DNA of 9,876 bases from Nitrososphaerota archaeon (GTDB lineage: Archaea > Thermoproteota > Nitrososphaeria > Nitrososphaerales > Gagatemarchaeaceae): assembly GCA_005877185.1 (NCBI GenBank), contig VBPQ01000051.1, positions 1-9,876 of the forward strand. Reading direction: 5' to 3'. A model generated the notes under the pieces. That model was not told the DNA's origin, made no database searches, and worked only from the letters and a program-made list of their open reading frames with translations. The position numbers and the translations under genes were made by a program. Numbering within the stretch: position 1 is the first letter of the stretch; every line of letters begins with the position of its first letter. Below, piece by piece: positions 1-6,148 of this stretch.

Positions 1-955
1 TTGGCGTGTCGAGAACCAGGAGGGCGACTATGCTCAGGTAGGTCGTTATCCGGAGCCCCCTGTAGCCGAGGATGCTTTCGCAGAGCTGCCCCCCGTCTAG
101 CTGGGTGGCGGGAAGCAGGTTGAAGAAGGTCAGGATCAGTCCTGTGTCCGCTGCCGCTGCTATCGGCGAGATGAGCTGACTGCCCGAGGCGGTCGTCGGT
201 CCACCCCCGATGAGGTTGAGGAATGATACTATGAGAATCTCGACGATGCTCGGGTTGGGCGTCGTGAGTTGGATGTTTGGGAGGGCGGTGCGGACGCTCT
301 GCACCTGAGCCATCGAGACTGAAGCCGCTGTGAGCACTCCGATTGCGTAGAAGAGGATACAGAGGACAATCGCTACGATAGGTCCCAGGAATCCCGTCCT
401 GAAGAGCGCGTCGCGGTTCACGGGCGGTTCCCTGTGGACGAGGACCGTTCCGAAGGAGGGAAGGGCAGTGAAAGCGGGGAGCCCGGGGAGGAAGTAAGGG
501 ACGGGCGCCCGCGTCCCCCCTTCTCCTCGACCCGCGCTCCGGCTGTGCACAACCTCATGGAGGCCGATGACGAGAATCAGGACCAGGACGTAGGCCAGCC
601 CCATCAGGACGGGCAATTGCTCCGGCAACAGCTGCTGGTAGACGATGTACTGAAGCCACCCGTAGGCGACAACCGCCGCCAGGGTGAGGAGTCCGAGGAC
701 GACAGGGGCCCTCGAGGAGCCCTTCTCCGTCGGCGCCTTCCTGACCAGGAGGACGCAGTCGTCCCTGCTGCCCGTGAGCCGCGGTACGTACCCCTTCGGT
801 CTCAGAGTCTCGTAGAGACGCTCGAAGGCCCCCTTCGCCTTCTCATCGTAGACGACCTTGTACTCGGCCTCCCCGTCTGGAAGGACGAAGGAGTCCTTGA
901 CCGAAAAGGCTCCCCTTACTATCGTGTCGAGGTCGATGGTGGTGAGGACCGACAA
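1..955 (-). CDS. Site-2-type intramembrane metalloprotease (M50 family), C-terminus cut by window edge
   Basis: This is a membrane zinc protease of the S2P/M50 family, which cleaves substrates inside the membrane. About 318 residues are visible and the frame is open at position 1. Residues 1-80 form a soluble N-terminal domain; hydrophobic segments follow at about 84-106 and 114-132. The zinc motif HEVVH lies at residues 133-137, followed by PYFLPG and NRDALF, typical of the family. The second zinc-ligand region reads NLLPATQLDGG, with the conserved Asp at residue 287, so the active site looks intact. The only in-frame start near the promoter is TTG at 955; no ATG or GTG fits. A TATA-like CAAATAAAGG at 981-990 implies a very short leader. 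The loop after HEVVH is Gly/Arg-rich, unlike the usual version. The family call is firm; the substrate is unknown. Confidence 0.88.
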   Translation of the reverse strand, partial: MSVLTTIDLDTIVRGAFSVKDSFVLPDGEAEYKVVYDEKAKGAFERLYETLRPKGYVPRLTGSRDDCVLLVRKAPTEKGSSRAPVVLGLLTLAAVVAYGWLQYIVYQQLLPEQLPVLMGLAYVLVLILVIGLHEVVHSRSAGRGEGGTRAPVPYFLPGLPAFTALPSFGTVLVHREPPVNRDALFRTGFLGPIVAIVLCILFYAIGVLTAASVSMAQVQSVRTALPNIQLTTPNPSIVEILIVSFLNLIGGGPTTASGSQLISPIAAAADTGLILTFFNLLPATQLDGGQLCESILGYRGLRITTYLSIVALLVLDTP

Positions 956-980
956 GGAGCAACAGGCGCGCGCCTCCCAC

Positions 981-990
981 CCTTTATTTG
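981..990 (-). promoter_or_regulatory. TATA-like box for the M50 protease gene
   Basis: On the minus strand this reads CAAATAAAGG. It is the most AT-rich stretch upstream of the protease, and its centre lies about 30 nt from the proposed TTG start at 955. That spacing fits an archaeal promoter with a leader of only a few nucleotides. No Shine-Dalgarno match stands between it and the TTG. The match to the archaeal TATA consensus is moderate. Confidence 0.45.
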
Positions 991-1010
991 AACTGTTTGG
1001 AACCCAATAA

Positions 1011-1019
1011 GGTTTAACC
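1011..1019 (+). promoter_or_regulatory. Possible TATA element for the acetyltransferase-ligase pair
   Basis: GGTTTAACC lies about 34 nt upstream of the TTG start at 1049. It could place a transcription start near 1040, just before or within the GAGGTGG ribosome-binding site (1035-1041). The nonamer is itself an inverted repeat around a central T. It lies in the 93-nt divergent region between the protease and the acetyltransferase, so an operator role is an alternative. The assignment is tentative. Confidence 0.35.
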
Positions 1020-1048
1020 AGAACTCGTCCGCTCGAGGTGGTGGGAGA

Positions 1049-1558
1049 TTGCAGAAGGTCGTTGTGGGGAGGGTAGCGGATTACGACATAAGACACTGCG
1101 TCCAGGCGGACATCCCGGTGGTCGTCACGATAAACATGAAGACACTCCCCGAACACTACTCGGACTACTTCTACTACGAGATACTCTCGGAGTTTCCCGA
1201 AACCTTCCTCGTCGCGGAGCTCGGGGATAATGTCGTCGGCTACATCATGTGTCGCATCGAGTACGGCTTCTCACACTTGAGAAGGTTCGGCCTCGCGAGG
1301 AAGGGACACATCGTCTCCGTCGCCGTTCTCCCTGAGCATAGGGGGAAGGGGGTGGGGACGAAGCTGATAGATTACGCCCAGGAGCAGATGGCAAAGAAGT
1401 CGTCGCGCGAGTGCTACCTTGAGGTCCGCGTATCAAACATTCAGGCAGTCGCTCTCTACGAGAGGTTGAACTACAAAAGGGTTAGCAGGCTGGAGGGTTA
1501 CTACAGGGACGGGGAGGCGGCGTACTTGATGGCCGCACCCCTGGAGAAGTATGAATGA
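1049..1558 (+). CDS. rimI: Archaeal N-terminal protein acetyltransferase (Ard1/RimI-type GNAT)
   Basis: This 169-residue GNAT-fold enzyme should transfer an acetyl group from acetyl-CoA to protein N-termini, as the archaeal Ard1 enzymes do. The acetyl-CoA pyrophosphate-binding motif R-G-K-G-V-G is at residues 98-103, after the strand GHIVSVAVLPEH. Other family blocks visible are LPEHY (33-37), VVGYIMCRIEYGFS (62-75), YLEVRVSN and the C-terminal GYYRDGEAAYLMA. The length is normal for the family. The start is TTG, with GAGGTGG at 1035-1041 giving 7-nt spacing. The last 8 nt overlap the ATG of the DNA ligase, so the two are probably co-transcribed and coupled. Glu35 aligns by eye with the residue linked to broad substrate choice in the Sulfolobus enzyme; that comparison is from memory. 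The symbol follows the general family name. Confidence 0.9.
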   Translation: MQKVVVGRVADYDIRHCVQADIPVVVTINMKTLPEHYSDYFYYEILSEFPETFLVAELGDNVVGYIMCRIEYGFSHLRRFGLARKGHIVSVAVLPEHRGKGVGTKLIDYAQEQMAKKSSRECYLEVRVSNIQAVALYERLNYKRVSRLEGYYRDGEAAYLMAAPLEKYE

Positions 1559-3215
1559 AAGCGCACCCCTCTCCGGGCTCGCGAAGGTGCTGGATGAGGT
1601 TAGGGCAACTCAGAGTAAGAACGCGAAGGTCGAGAGACTCTCGGCCTACCTCAGAAACCTGAGCGCCGATGACGCAGCGCTCGCCGCACGGCTCGCGACC
1701 GGCCGCTCATCTCCACGCGGCAGCAGGGACGAAACGCAGGTAGGCTACTCCACGATCTGGCAGCTTCTGACCGAGATCTCCGGTACCCCCGCCAAAGCGA
1801 TCTCTGAACTGTACTTGAGGTATGGGGATCTCGGGGAAGTCGCCCAGGAGGCGCTGAAGAGCAAGCGGGAGACGACCCTCTTTGGGGAGAGCATCACCAT
1901 CGCCGAACTGCAGAAGACATTCGACACGATGGCGAGGAGCAAGGGGAAGGGGTCATCCTCTTCCAGAAGGGCTCTGCTGAAGTCGCTCCTCCTGAGGTCT
2001 TCGCCACCTGAAGCGAAGTACGTCGTGAAGATACTCACGGGGGAGATGAGGACCGGCCTCGTTCAGGGATTGGTCGAGGAGGCTATCGCAAAGGCATACG
2101 CGATACCGAAGGAGGAGGTGGCCAGGGCACACCTCCTGGCCGGCGATATAGGACTCCTCGCCTACGGGGCTCGTCTCGGCGAGCTCTCCAAGGTGACGAT
2201 GACTCCCTTCCGGCCGCTAAATTTCATGCTCGCCGAGCCGATGGCTAGTCCGACCGAGGTCGCGGATTACTTCAAGAAGCCAATCTTCGCCGAGTACAAG
2301 TACGACGGCGTGAGGGCACAGCTTCACAAGCTGGGAGGGAAAGTAAGAATCTTCTCCAGGCGACTGGAAGACGTATCGGAGAGTTTTCCGGAGGTATCTC
2401 GGGCGGCCGCCTCCATCGAAAACGACTTCATCCTTGACGGCGAGATAGTGCCGTTCAGGGACGGGAAGCCCCTCCCGTTCCAGTTACTCCAGAGGAGGCT
2501 CCGGCGGATAGAGAACTTTGAGGAAGCCGCGCGTAACGCCCCCGTCGAGTACTTTGTCTTTGACATCCTCTTGCTCGGTGCCGAGGAGCTCTTCGACCGC
2601 CCTCTGAGGCAGAGGAGCATCGCGTTGGCCGCAGCTATCCGAGGGAGCGGGCTGCTCCCGGCGGAGAGGATCACCGTCGCGAGCGGGGAGGAGATCGCAA
2701 GGGCGTTTGCCACGAGCAGGGCGCTTGGGTACGAGGGGCTGGTGCTCAAGGACCCTGAGAGCGCCTACGCAATGGGGAAGCGGGGCAAGAGCTGGGTGAA
2801 GCTGAAGGAGGAGCTCGACACCATTGATGCGGTCATTGTGGCGGCTGAGTACGGCCACGGAAAGCGCGCCGGCGTGATCAGCGATTATACATTCGCCGTC
2901 CGGGGGAGAGACGGCTTGAAGACGATCGGGAAAGCCTACTCGGGTCTGACGGACAGCGAAATAGGTTCGATGACTGAGAGAATCAAGAAGCTGACGATCA
3001 AGGATTACGGGTACCGGCGATCGGTCAAGCCTGAGATAGTCCTCGAGGTTGCCTTCGACAGCATCCAGGAGAGCGATAGGCACGACAGCGGCTATGCGCT
3101 CAGGTTCCCTCGCATCAAACGTATCAGGGATGACAAGACCGTGAGAGAGATCGACACCCTGGAGAAGGTCGTCTCCATCTTCAACTCTCAGAAGGTAAAA
3201 CTCGCGGAGAGGTAG
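1551..3215 (+). CDS. lig: ATP-dependent DNA ligase
   Basis: This 554-residue enzyme seals nicks in duplex DNA during replication and repair through a ligase-adenylate intermediate. An N-terminal helical DNA-binding domain covers roughly residues 1-215. The nucleotidyltransferase core carries motif I, EYKYDGVR, with nucleophile Lys250; motif III, LDGEIV, near 295-300; FVFDILLL (IIIa) at 335-342; EGLVLKD (IV) at 395-401; and WVKLK (V) at 415-419. A C-terminal OB domain ends in RFPRIKRIRDDK (518-529, motif VI). All catalytic motifs look intact and the length is typical of archaeal LigI-type enzymes. The ATG at 1551 has GGAG four nt upstream, inside the end of the acetyltransferase gene. The stop codon lies within the convergent pilus ATPase gene, giving a 28-nt tail-to-tail overlap. 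Confidence 0.97.
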   Translation: MNESAPLSGLAKVLDEVRATQSKNAKVERLSAYLRNLSADDAALAARLATGRSSPRGSRDETQVGYSTIWQLLTEISGTPAKAISELYLRYGDLGEVAQEALKSKRETTLFGESITIAELQKTFDTMARSKGKGSSSSRRALLKSLLLRSSPPEAKYVVKILTGEMRTGLVQGLVEEAIAKAYAIPKEEVARAHLLAGDIGLLAYGARLGELSKVTMTPFRPLNFMLAEPMASPTEVADYFKKPIFAEYKYDGVRAQLHKLGGKVRIFSRRLEDVSESFPEVSRAAASIENDFILDGEIVPFRDGKPLPFQLLQRRLRRIENFEEAARNAPVEYFVFDILLLGAEELFDRPLRQRSIALAAAIRGSGLLPAERITVASGEEIARAFATSRALGYEGLVLKDPESAYAMGKRGKSWVKLKEELDTIDAVIVAAEYGHGKRAGVISDYTFAVRGRDGLKTIGKAYSGLTDSEIGSMTERIKKLTIKDYGYRRSVKPEIVLEVAFDSIQESDRHDSGYALRFPRIKRIRDDKTVREIDTLEKVVSIFNSQKVKLAER

Positions 3216-4699
3216 AACTTCCGAAGCTCTGAGGAGATATTCGCGAATGAAGACGTCTTTCCTTCGCCCACCATCCTTTCGAGGAATTCGAACCTGCGCT
3301 GGAGTTCGTAACTCATTCTCCTCTCCGAGTAGCCAAACCCCACTCCTCTCTTCACCAGCTTGTGAGACTCCTCGGGATCTCCCTCCCAGGCAACCCCGTC
3401 ACCCCTGAAGAGCTGAAGGGGTGTGTCGTGCATTTCAACCACCTCGCTGACGAACCGTCTCCCGCCGTCGGCGCTCTTGACGATGAAGACGATCGCGTCT
3501 ATGAGCGACAGGAGGGCACGCGATACCGAGAGGGGGGGCTCGGTGAGCCTAGCGACGAGTGACTCTACATTGGGGGCATGAAACGTTGTCACGCATCCCG
3601 AGCCCGCCGCCGCCGACTGGAAGAGCGCCTGGACCTCCTGCCCCCTTGCTTCGCCGAGAATGACGAAGTCAGGCCTCTCTCGAAGGCTCAGCTTAACCAG
3701 GTCGAAGAGGGTGATGCTGGTGCCCGCCGCCGGAATGTTCCTTGTGTGAAGGGGTTTCCACCCCGAGTGGGGGAGAGCGATCTCTCTCGTATCTTCGATC
3801 GAAATTATCTTCCATGAAGGGTTGAGTACCGTCGCCAGCGAGTTAAGGAGGGTAGTCTTCCCCGAAGCTGTGACCCCCGCGATCACGACGAAGCCCTTCA
3901 GCTCCAGGAGCATCCAGAGGTAAGCCGCCACCTTAGAGTCCAGGGTACCGCACTTGATCAGTTCGCAGAGCGTGTAGGGCTCGACCCTCTGCTTCCTTAT
4001 GCTGAAGCTGCTTCCCAGGCTGGTCACCTCCCTCCCCCAAGTAGCGGCCAGCCTGAAGCCTTCGGGGAGGACGGAATCTACTATCGGAGAGACGGTGGAG
4101 ATCGACCGTCCCGACCGATGGACGAGACGTGTCACGATGGCGTCGAGTTTCTCCTGGGTCAGACAGACGTTCGTCTCGAGCCAACCCCTGGAGTTGAACC
4201 TCCGGTGCCACACCTTGATGAACCTCGACGGGCCCTCGCACGAGATGTCTTCGATCTCGGGGTCCCGAATCAATGGGTCGAGGAGGGAGTAGCCGAGTAT
4301 CTCTCGAGCGAGAAAGTGTCCCGCGCCCTTCAGCTCCTCCGAACTGAGCTTCTTCGAGTAGGGGCCTGCTCTCCTGAGTTCCGCGAAGAGGTAGCCTATC
4401 GGGTCTATCTCCATGACGGGCGACGGGGCGAGCCACGAAGAGAGGCAGCTGATCGCGTAGGCGACCGTTGAACGGAGAAGAGGGTCGAGGTACGGCTCCT
4501 TTACGAGATAGAACCCACGTCCACCCGCCTCGTAGACGTAGACCGCGAACGATGATTTGTGCGAGATGCCACCCTTCGCGAGTATCTCGTAAGGTACAAG
4601 ATAGTTCCCCAGAAGTGACCCGTCCCTGGGCGGTTCGAAGGAGAGAACCTCCAGGGGTTCTGAGAGGCTAGAACTTGACTTCAATGCTGTTCCCCCCAA
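3188..4699 (-). CDS. Type II/IV secretion-system (pilus assembly) ATPase, TadA/VirB11/GspE family
   Basis: This 503-residue cytoplasmic hexameric ATPase should power pilin polymerisation at the inner face of the membrane. Residues 1-130 are a variable N-terminal region. A region starting near 133 (REILGYSLLDPLIRDPEIED) is typical of this family's N-terminal domain. The ATPase core shows Walker A GVTASGKT (275-282), Asp box ISIEDTRE (299-306), Walker B FVILGE (345-350) and His box CVTTFHAPN (369-377). The C-terminus has the RR.EFLERM helix common in archaeal members. The TTG start at 4699 has GAGGTGA 9 nt upstream and overlaps the preceding pilin-like gene by 32 nt. It is the last gene of the operon and its 3' end overlaps the ligase. 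The family is certain; assigning it to pili rather than archaella or secretion rests on the neighbouring pilins and platform. Confidence 0.95.
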   Translation of the reverse strand: MGGTALKSSSSLSEPLEVLSFEPPRDGSLLGNYLVPYEILAKGGISHKSSFAVYVYEAGGRGFYLVKEPYLDPLLRSTVAYAISCLSSWLAPSPVMEIDPIGYLFAELRRAGPYSKKLSSEELKGAGHFLAREILGYSLLDPLIRDPEIEDISCEGPSRFIKVWHRRFNSRGWLETNVCLTQEKLDAIVTRLVHRSGRSISTVSPIVDSVLPEGFRLAATWGREVTSLGSSFSIRKQRVEPYTLCELIKCGTLDSKVAAYLWMLLELKGFVVIAGVTASGKTTLLNSLATVLNPSWKIISIEDTREIALPHSGWKPLHTRNIPAAGTSITLFDLVKLSLRERPDFVILGEARGQEVQALFQSAAAGSGCVTTFHAPNVESLVARLTEPPLSVSRALLSLIDAIVFIVKSADGGRRFVSEVVEMHDTPLQLFRGDGVAWEGDPEESHKLVKRGVGFGYSERRMSYELQRRFEFLERMVGEGKTSSFANISSELRKFYLSASFTF

Positions 4700-5066
4700 C
4701 GAGTAGCGTCACCTCTCCCCTCGTCCCCGGAGGGAAGGAGAGAGCGCACAAAGAACTCTGTGACACGAGTCCGCAAGAGGAGAGCGGAGCGGCGGTCTGC
4801 CCGTAACTCCTGGAGATCGCTGCGTCCTCCCACCCGTAGTTGAAGAGCCAGACGTAAGACCCGGTGGTGTTCGATTGAGTGGCGACGACTCCGACTAGCT
4901 CTCCTGCGGCTCTCGCTTCGCCTTCCGCCCCAGCGGTGAGCATCGATGCTCCTGCCTTCACCGAGACGAAGGAGAGGAAGCTCGCAGTCGTCAGCAGCGC
5001 CATCGTAACTACGAGCATTGACAGGGAGCCGGCGATCTCGCCGATTCCCCGCCTACTGAATTTCAA
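4668..5066 (-). CDS. Small pilin-like protein with class III signal peptide
   Basis: This predicted 132-residue secreted or pilus-associated protein starts MKFSRRGIGEIAGS. The basic N-terminus ends in RRG, followed by about 28 hydrophobic or small residues (8-36), as in class III signal peptides cut by archaeal prepilin peptidases. Cleavage after Gly7 would leave Glu10 as residue 3 of the mature protein. The rest is a short Ser/Gly/Thr-rich domain with two cysteines, Cys98 and Cys107, which could form a disulfide, and one N-glycosylation sequon (NTT, near 66). The open frame extends upstream to 5273, but AGGAGGGG at 5076-5083 supports the TTG at 5066; the TTG at 5075 is too close to it. The gene overlaps its neighbours by 14 nt (upstream) and 32 nt (downstream). 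I do not recognise the ectodomain; minor-pilin status is inferred from the signal and context. Confidence 0.72.
   Translation of the reverse strand: MKFSRRGIGEIAGSLSMLVVTMALLTTASFLSFVSVKAGASMLTAGAEGEARAAGELVGVVATQSNTTGSYVWLFNYGWEDAAISRSYGQTAAPLSSCGLVSQSSLCALSFPPGTRGEVTLLVGGNSIEVKF
4709..4715 (-). promoter_or_regulatory. Ribosome-binding site fixing the TTG start of the ATPase
   Basis: On the minus strand this reads GAGGTGA, seven bases of the archaeal anti-Shine-Dalgarno complement GGAGGTGA. It ends 9 nt before the TTG at 4699, and it lies inside the coding end of the upstream pilin-like gene. This supports TTG 4699 over the second in-frame TTG at 4684. Confidence 0.65.
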
Positions 5067-5709
5067 GCGAATCAACCCCTCCTGTGAAGAGGATCTGAAG
5101 CTGGTGTCGTGAGCCCGCGAAAGGTAGGTACAGCGCGAATGAGCGCGACTCCAGTCGTCCGATGACGGGGATAGGGTTGACGCCGCTTCCGGGCGAGGTA
5201 AGGGCACCTCCCCCGGGAAGGATGATCTCGCAACTACGAGCGCCGCCCAGTACGACTTCGTGCCACCCGGCACCGACCCAGAGAGAGTTTACCGCGTACC
5301 CATCGACCCAAGACTCCCCGTCTGCTTTGATGATCAACTCTCCCGAGGCCGCGGCGTAGACTGAGAAGAAGGTCGTGGCGTCCTCAGCGCAGAGTGACTT
5401 GACACTCGTGTAGGACGAACCCACCAAAGCGAGGATACCCGCCGAGGAGGAGGCTTCGTCGATGTCCAACTCCACCACTGTATCGGGGGCGGAAGCGTTA
5501 ACCGCAACGAGAACAAGCGGAGGGGAGGCGAAGATATGACGGACGTCGTTGAGGAAGACGAGATTTCCAGAGTTGGTGGGGCGGGGGGCCTGCGAATAGA
5601 CGAGGTACGAGAGGGAAACGACCATCGCGATTATGACCAGGCTCGAGTAGACTTCGACGACCGCGCGGTGTCGTCTGCGCTCACCCTTCGACGTTGAAAG
5701 CACGCGCAA
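5053..5709 (-). CDS. Pilin-like protein with large ectodomain
   Basis: This 218-residue protein has a strongly basic N-terminus (KGERRRHR, 8-15), then a membrane helix at about 16-38 containing an acidic residue near its start (Glu19). That is the layout of a type IV pilin-like signal and polymerisation helix. A beta-rich, Val/Ser/Gly-rich ectodomain follows, with two cysteines (Cys107, Cys160) and one sequon (NAS, 71-73). The start is taken as TTG 5709; GTG 5703 is equally possible, and no Shine-Dalgarno is evident upstream. It overlaps the upstream pilin gene by 29 nt and the downstream one by 14 nt, suggesting translational coupling. No family is recognised for the ectodomain. A minor pilin, tip adhesin or pilus-linked membrane protein are all possible. 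That the gene is real is supported by its position and overlap pattern. Confidence 0.72.
   Translation of the reverse strand: MRVLSTSKGERRRHRAVVEVYSSLVIIAMVVSLSYLVYSQAPRPTNSGNLVFLNDVRHIFASPPLVLVAVNASAPDTVVELDIDEASSSAGILALVGSSYTSVKSLCAEDATTFFSVYAAASGELIIKADGESWVDGYAVNSLWVGAGWHEVVLGGARSCEIILPGGGALTSPGSGVNPIPVIGRLESRSFALYLPFAGSRHQLQILFTGGVDSLEIQ
5076..5083 (-). promoter_or_regulatory. Ribosome-binding site deciding the start of the small pilin-like gene
   Basis: On the minus strand this reads AGGAGGGG and ends 9 nt before the TTG at 5066. It lies in the coding end of the preceding pilin-like gene. It argues for a 132-residue product and against the longer open frame reaching 5273, whose extra residues show no secretion signal. 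Confidence 0.65.
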
Positions 5710-6109
5710 GCTGATCAGCTACGATGGTGATCGTGAATGAGGAGAGGCTTGGCAGGGTGGTGGTCGCCGCTATCTTGAACCTGGCGGCTAGAAGGCTGCC
5801 AGGCTTCATCGACGCATCCCCCGAGATGAGAGAGACGTTGTTCCCGATGACAAAGCTCTGATTAGCCGCTCCGTAGGCGAGAGCGAAACTTGAGATTCGA
5901 AAGTCTACGTTGCCGTCGTTCTTGACGAGCAGTGTAATCGTCCGCCTGTCGTCCGCTACATTGACATCAATCAGGGAGACAGAAGGATTGCGAATCTGCG
6001 ACACCACCGTCTCCCTGAACTGAGTGTAGAGGATACCGCCGAGGGAAATCGTCATCGCGACGAGGAGGACGGTCGCTATGAAGGGGCTAATCGCTGGCCG
6101 TCTTTTCAT
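5681..6109 (-). CDS. Archaeal type IV pilin (class III signal peptide)
   Basis: This 142-residue protein is the likely major pilin subunit. The N-terminus MKRRPAISPFIATVLLVA matches the archaeal pilin N-terminal domain pattern: basic residues, a cleavage region at PA|IS (after Ala6), and a hydrophobic assembly helix of about 24 residues. The mature ectodomain is beta-rich, with the TITLLVKNDGNVDF segment typical of immunoglobulin-like pilin domains, and has sequons NQS (83-85) and NVS (91-93). The ATG at 6109 has no Shine-Dalgarno, but a TATA box about 24 nt upstream suggests a leaderless transcript. The gene follows the platform gene after a 39-nt gap and overlaps the next pilin-like gene by 29 nt. 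The pilin family is well supported; the major-subunit role is inferred from the private promoter and canonical sequence. Confidence 0.87.
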   Translation of the reverse strand: MKRRPAISPFIATVLLVAMTISLGGILYTQFRETVVSQIRNPSVSLIDVNVADDRRTITLLVKNDGNVDFRISSFALAYGAANQSFVIGNNVSLISGDASMKPGSLLAARFKIAATTTLPSLSSFTITIVADQLARAFNVEG

Positions 6110-6124
6110 GCTACATTATTCCCA

Positions 6125-6137
6125 TAATTTATTTAAC
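6125..6137 (-). promoter_or_regulatory. TATA box of the main pilin gene
   Basis: On the minus strand this reads GGTTAAATAAATT followed by A, a good AT-rich archaeal TATA-like element in otherwise GC-rich DNA. Its centre is about 22-25 nt from the ATG at 6109, and no ribosome-binding site lies between. This points to an internal, leaderless promoter for the pilin and the genes after it, separate from the promoter of the platform gene. Confidence 0.6.
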
Positions 6138-6148
6138 CGCCCCCTAAC

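Noticed and set aside
1..955. Possible frameshift in the protease between the HExxH region and the downstream membrane part
   Set aside because: A first pass suggested a frame change near 480-540, but codon-by-codon reading gives one continuous frame from HEVVH through PYFLPG to LDGG.
434..991. 185-codon plus-strand open frame
   Set aside because: It is antisense to the M50 protease, whose zinc motif and LDGG motif are read on the minus strand; the product is charged and low-complexity with no domain.
2484..3083. 199-codon minus-strand open frame inside the ligase
   Set aside because: It mirrors ligase codons in GC-rich DNA, matches nothing, and overlaps essential ligase motifs III to V on the other strand.
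5067..5273. N-terminal extension of the small pilin-like gene
   Set aside because: The extra residues have no secretion signal or hydrophobic start and lie entirely within the upstream pilin-like gene; a ribosome-binding site at 5076-5083 supports TTG 5066.
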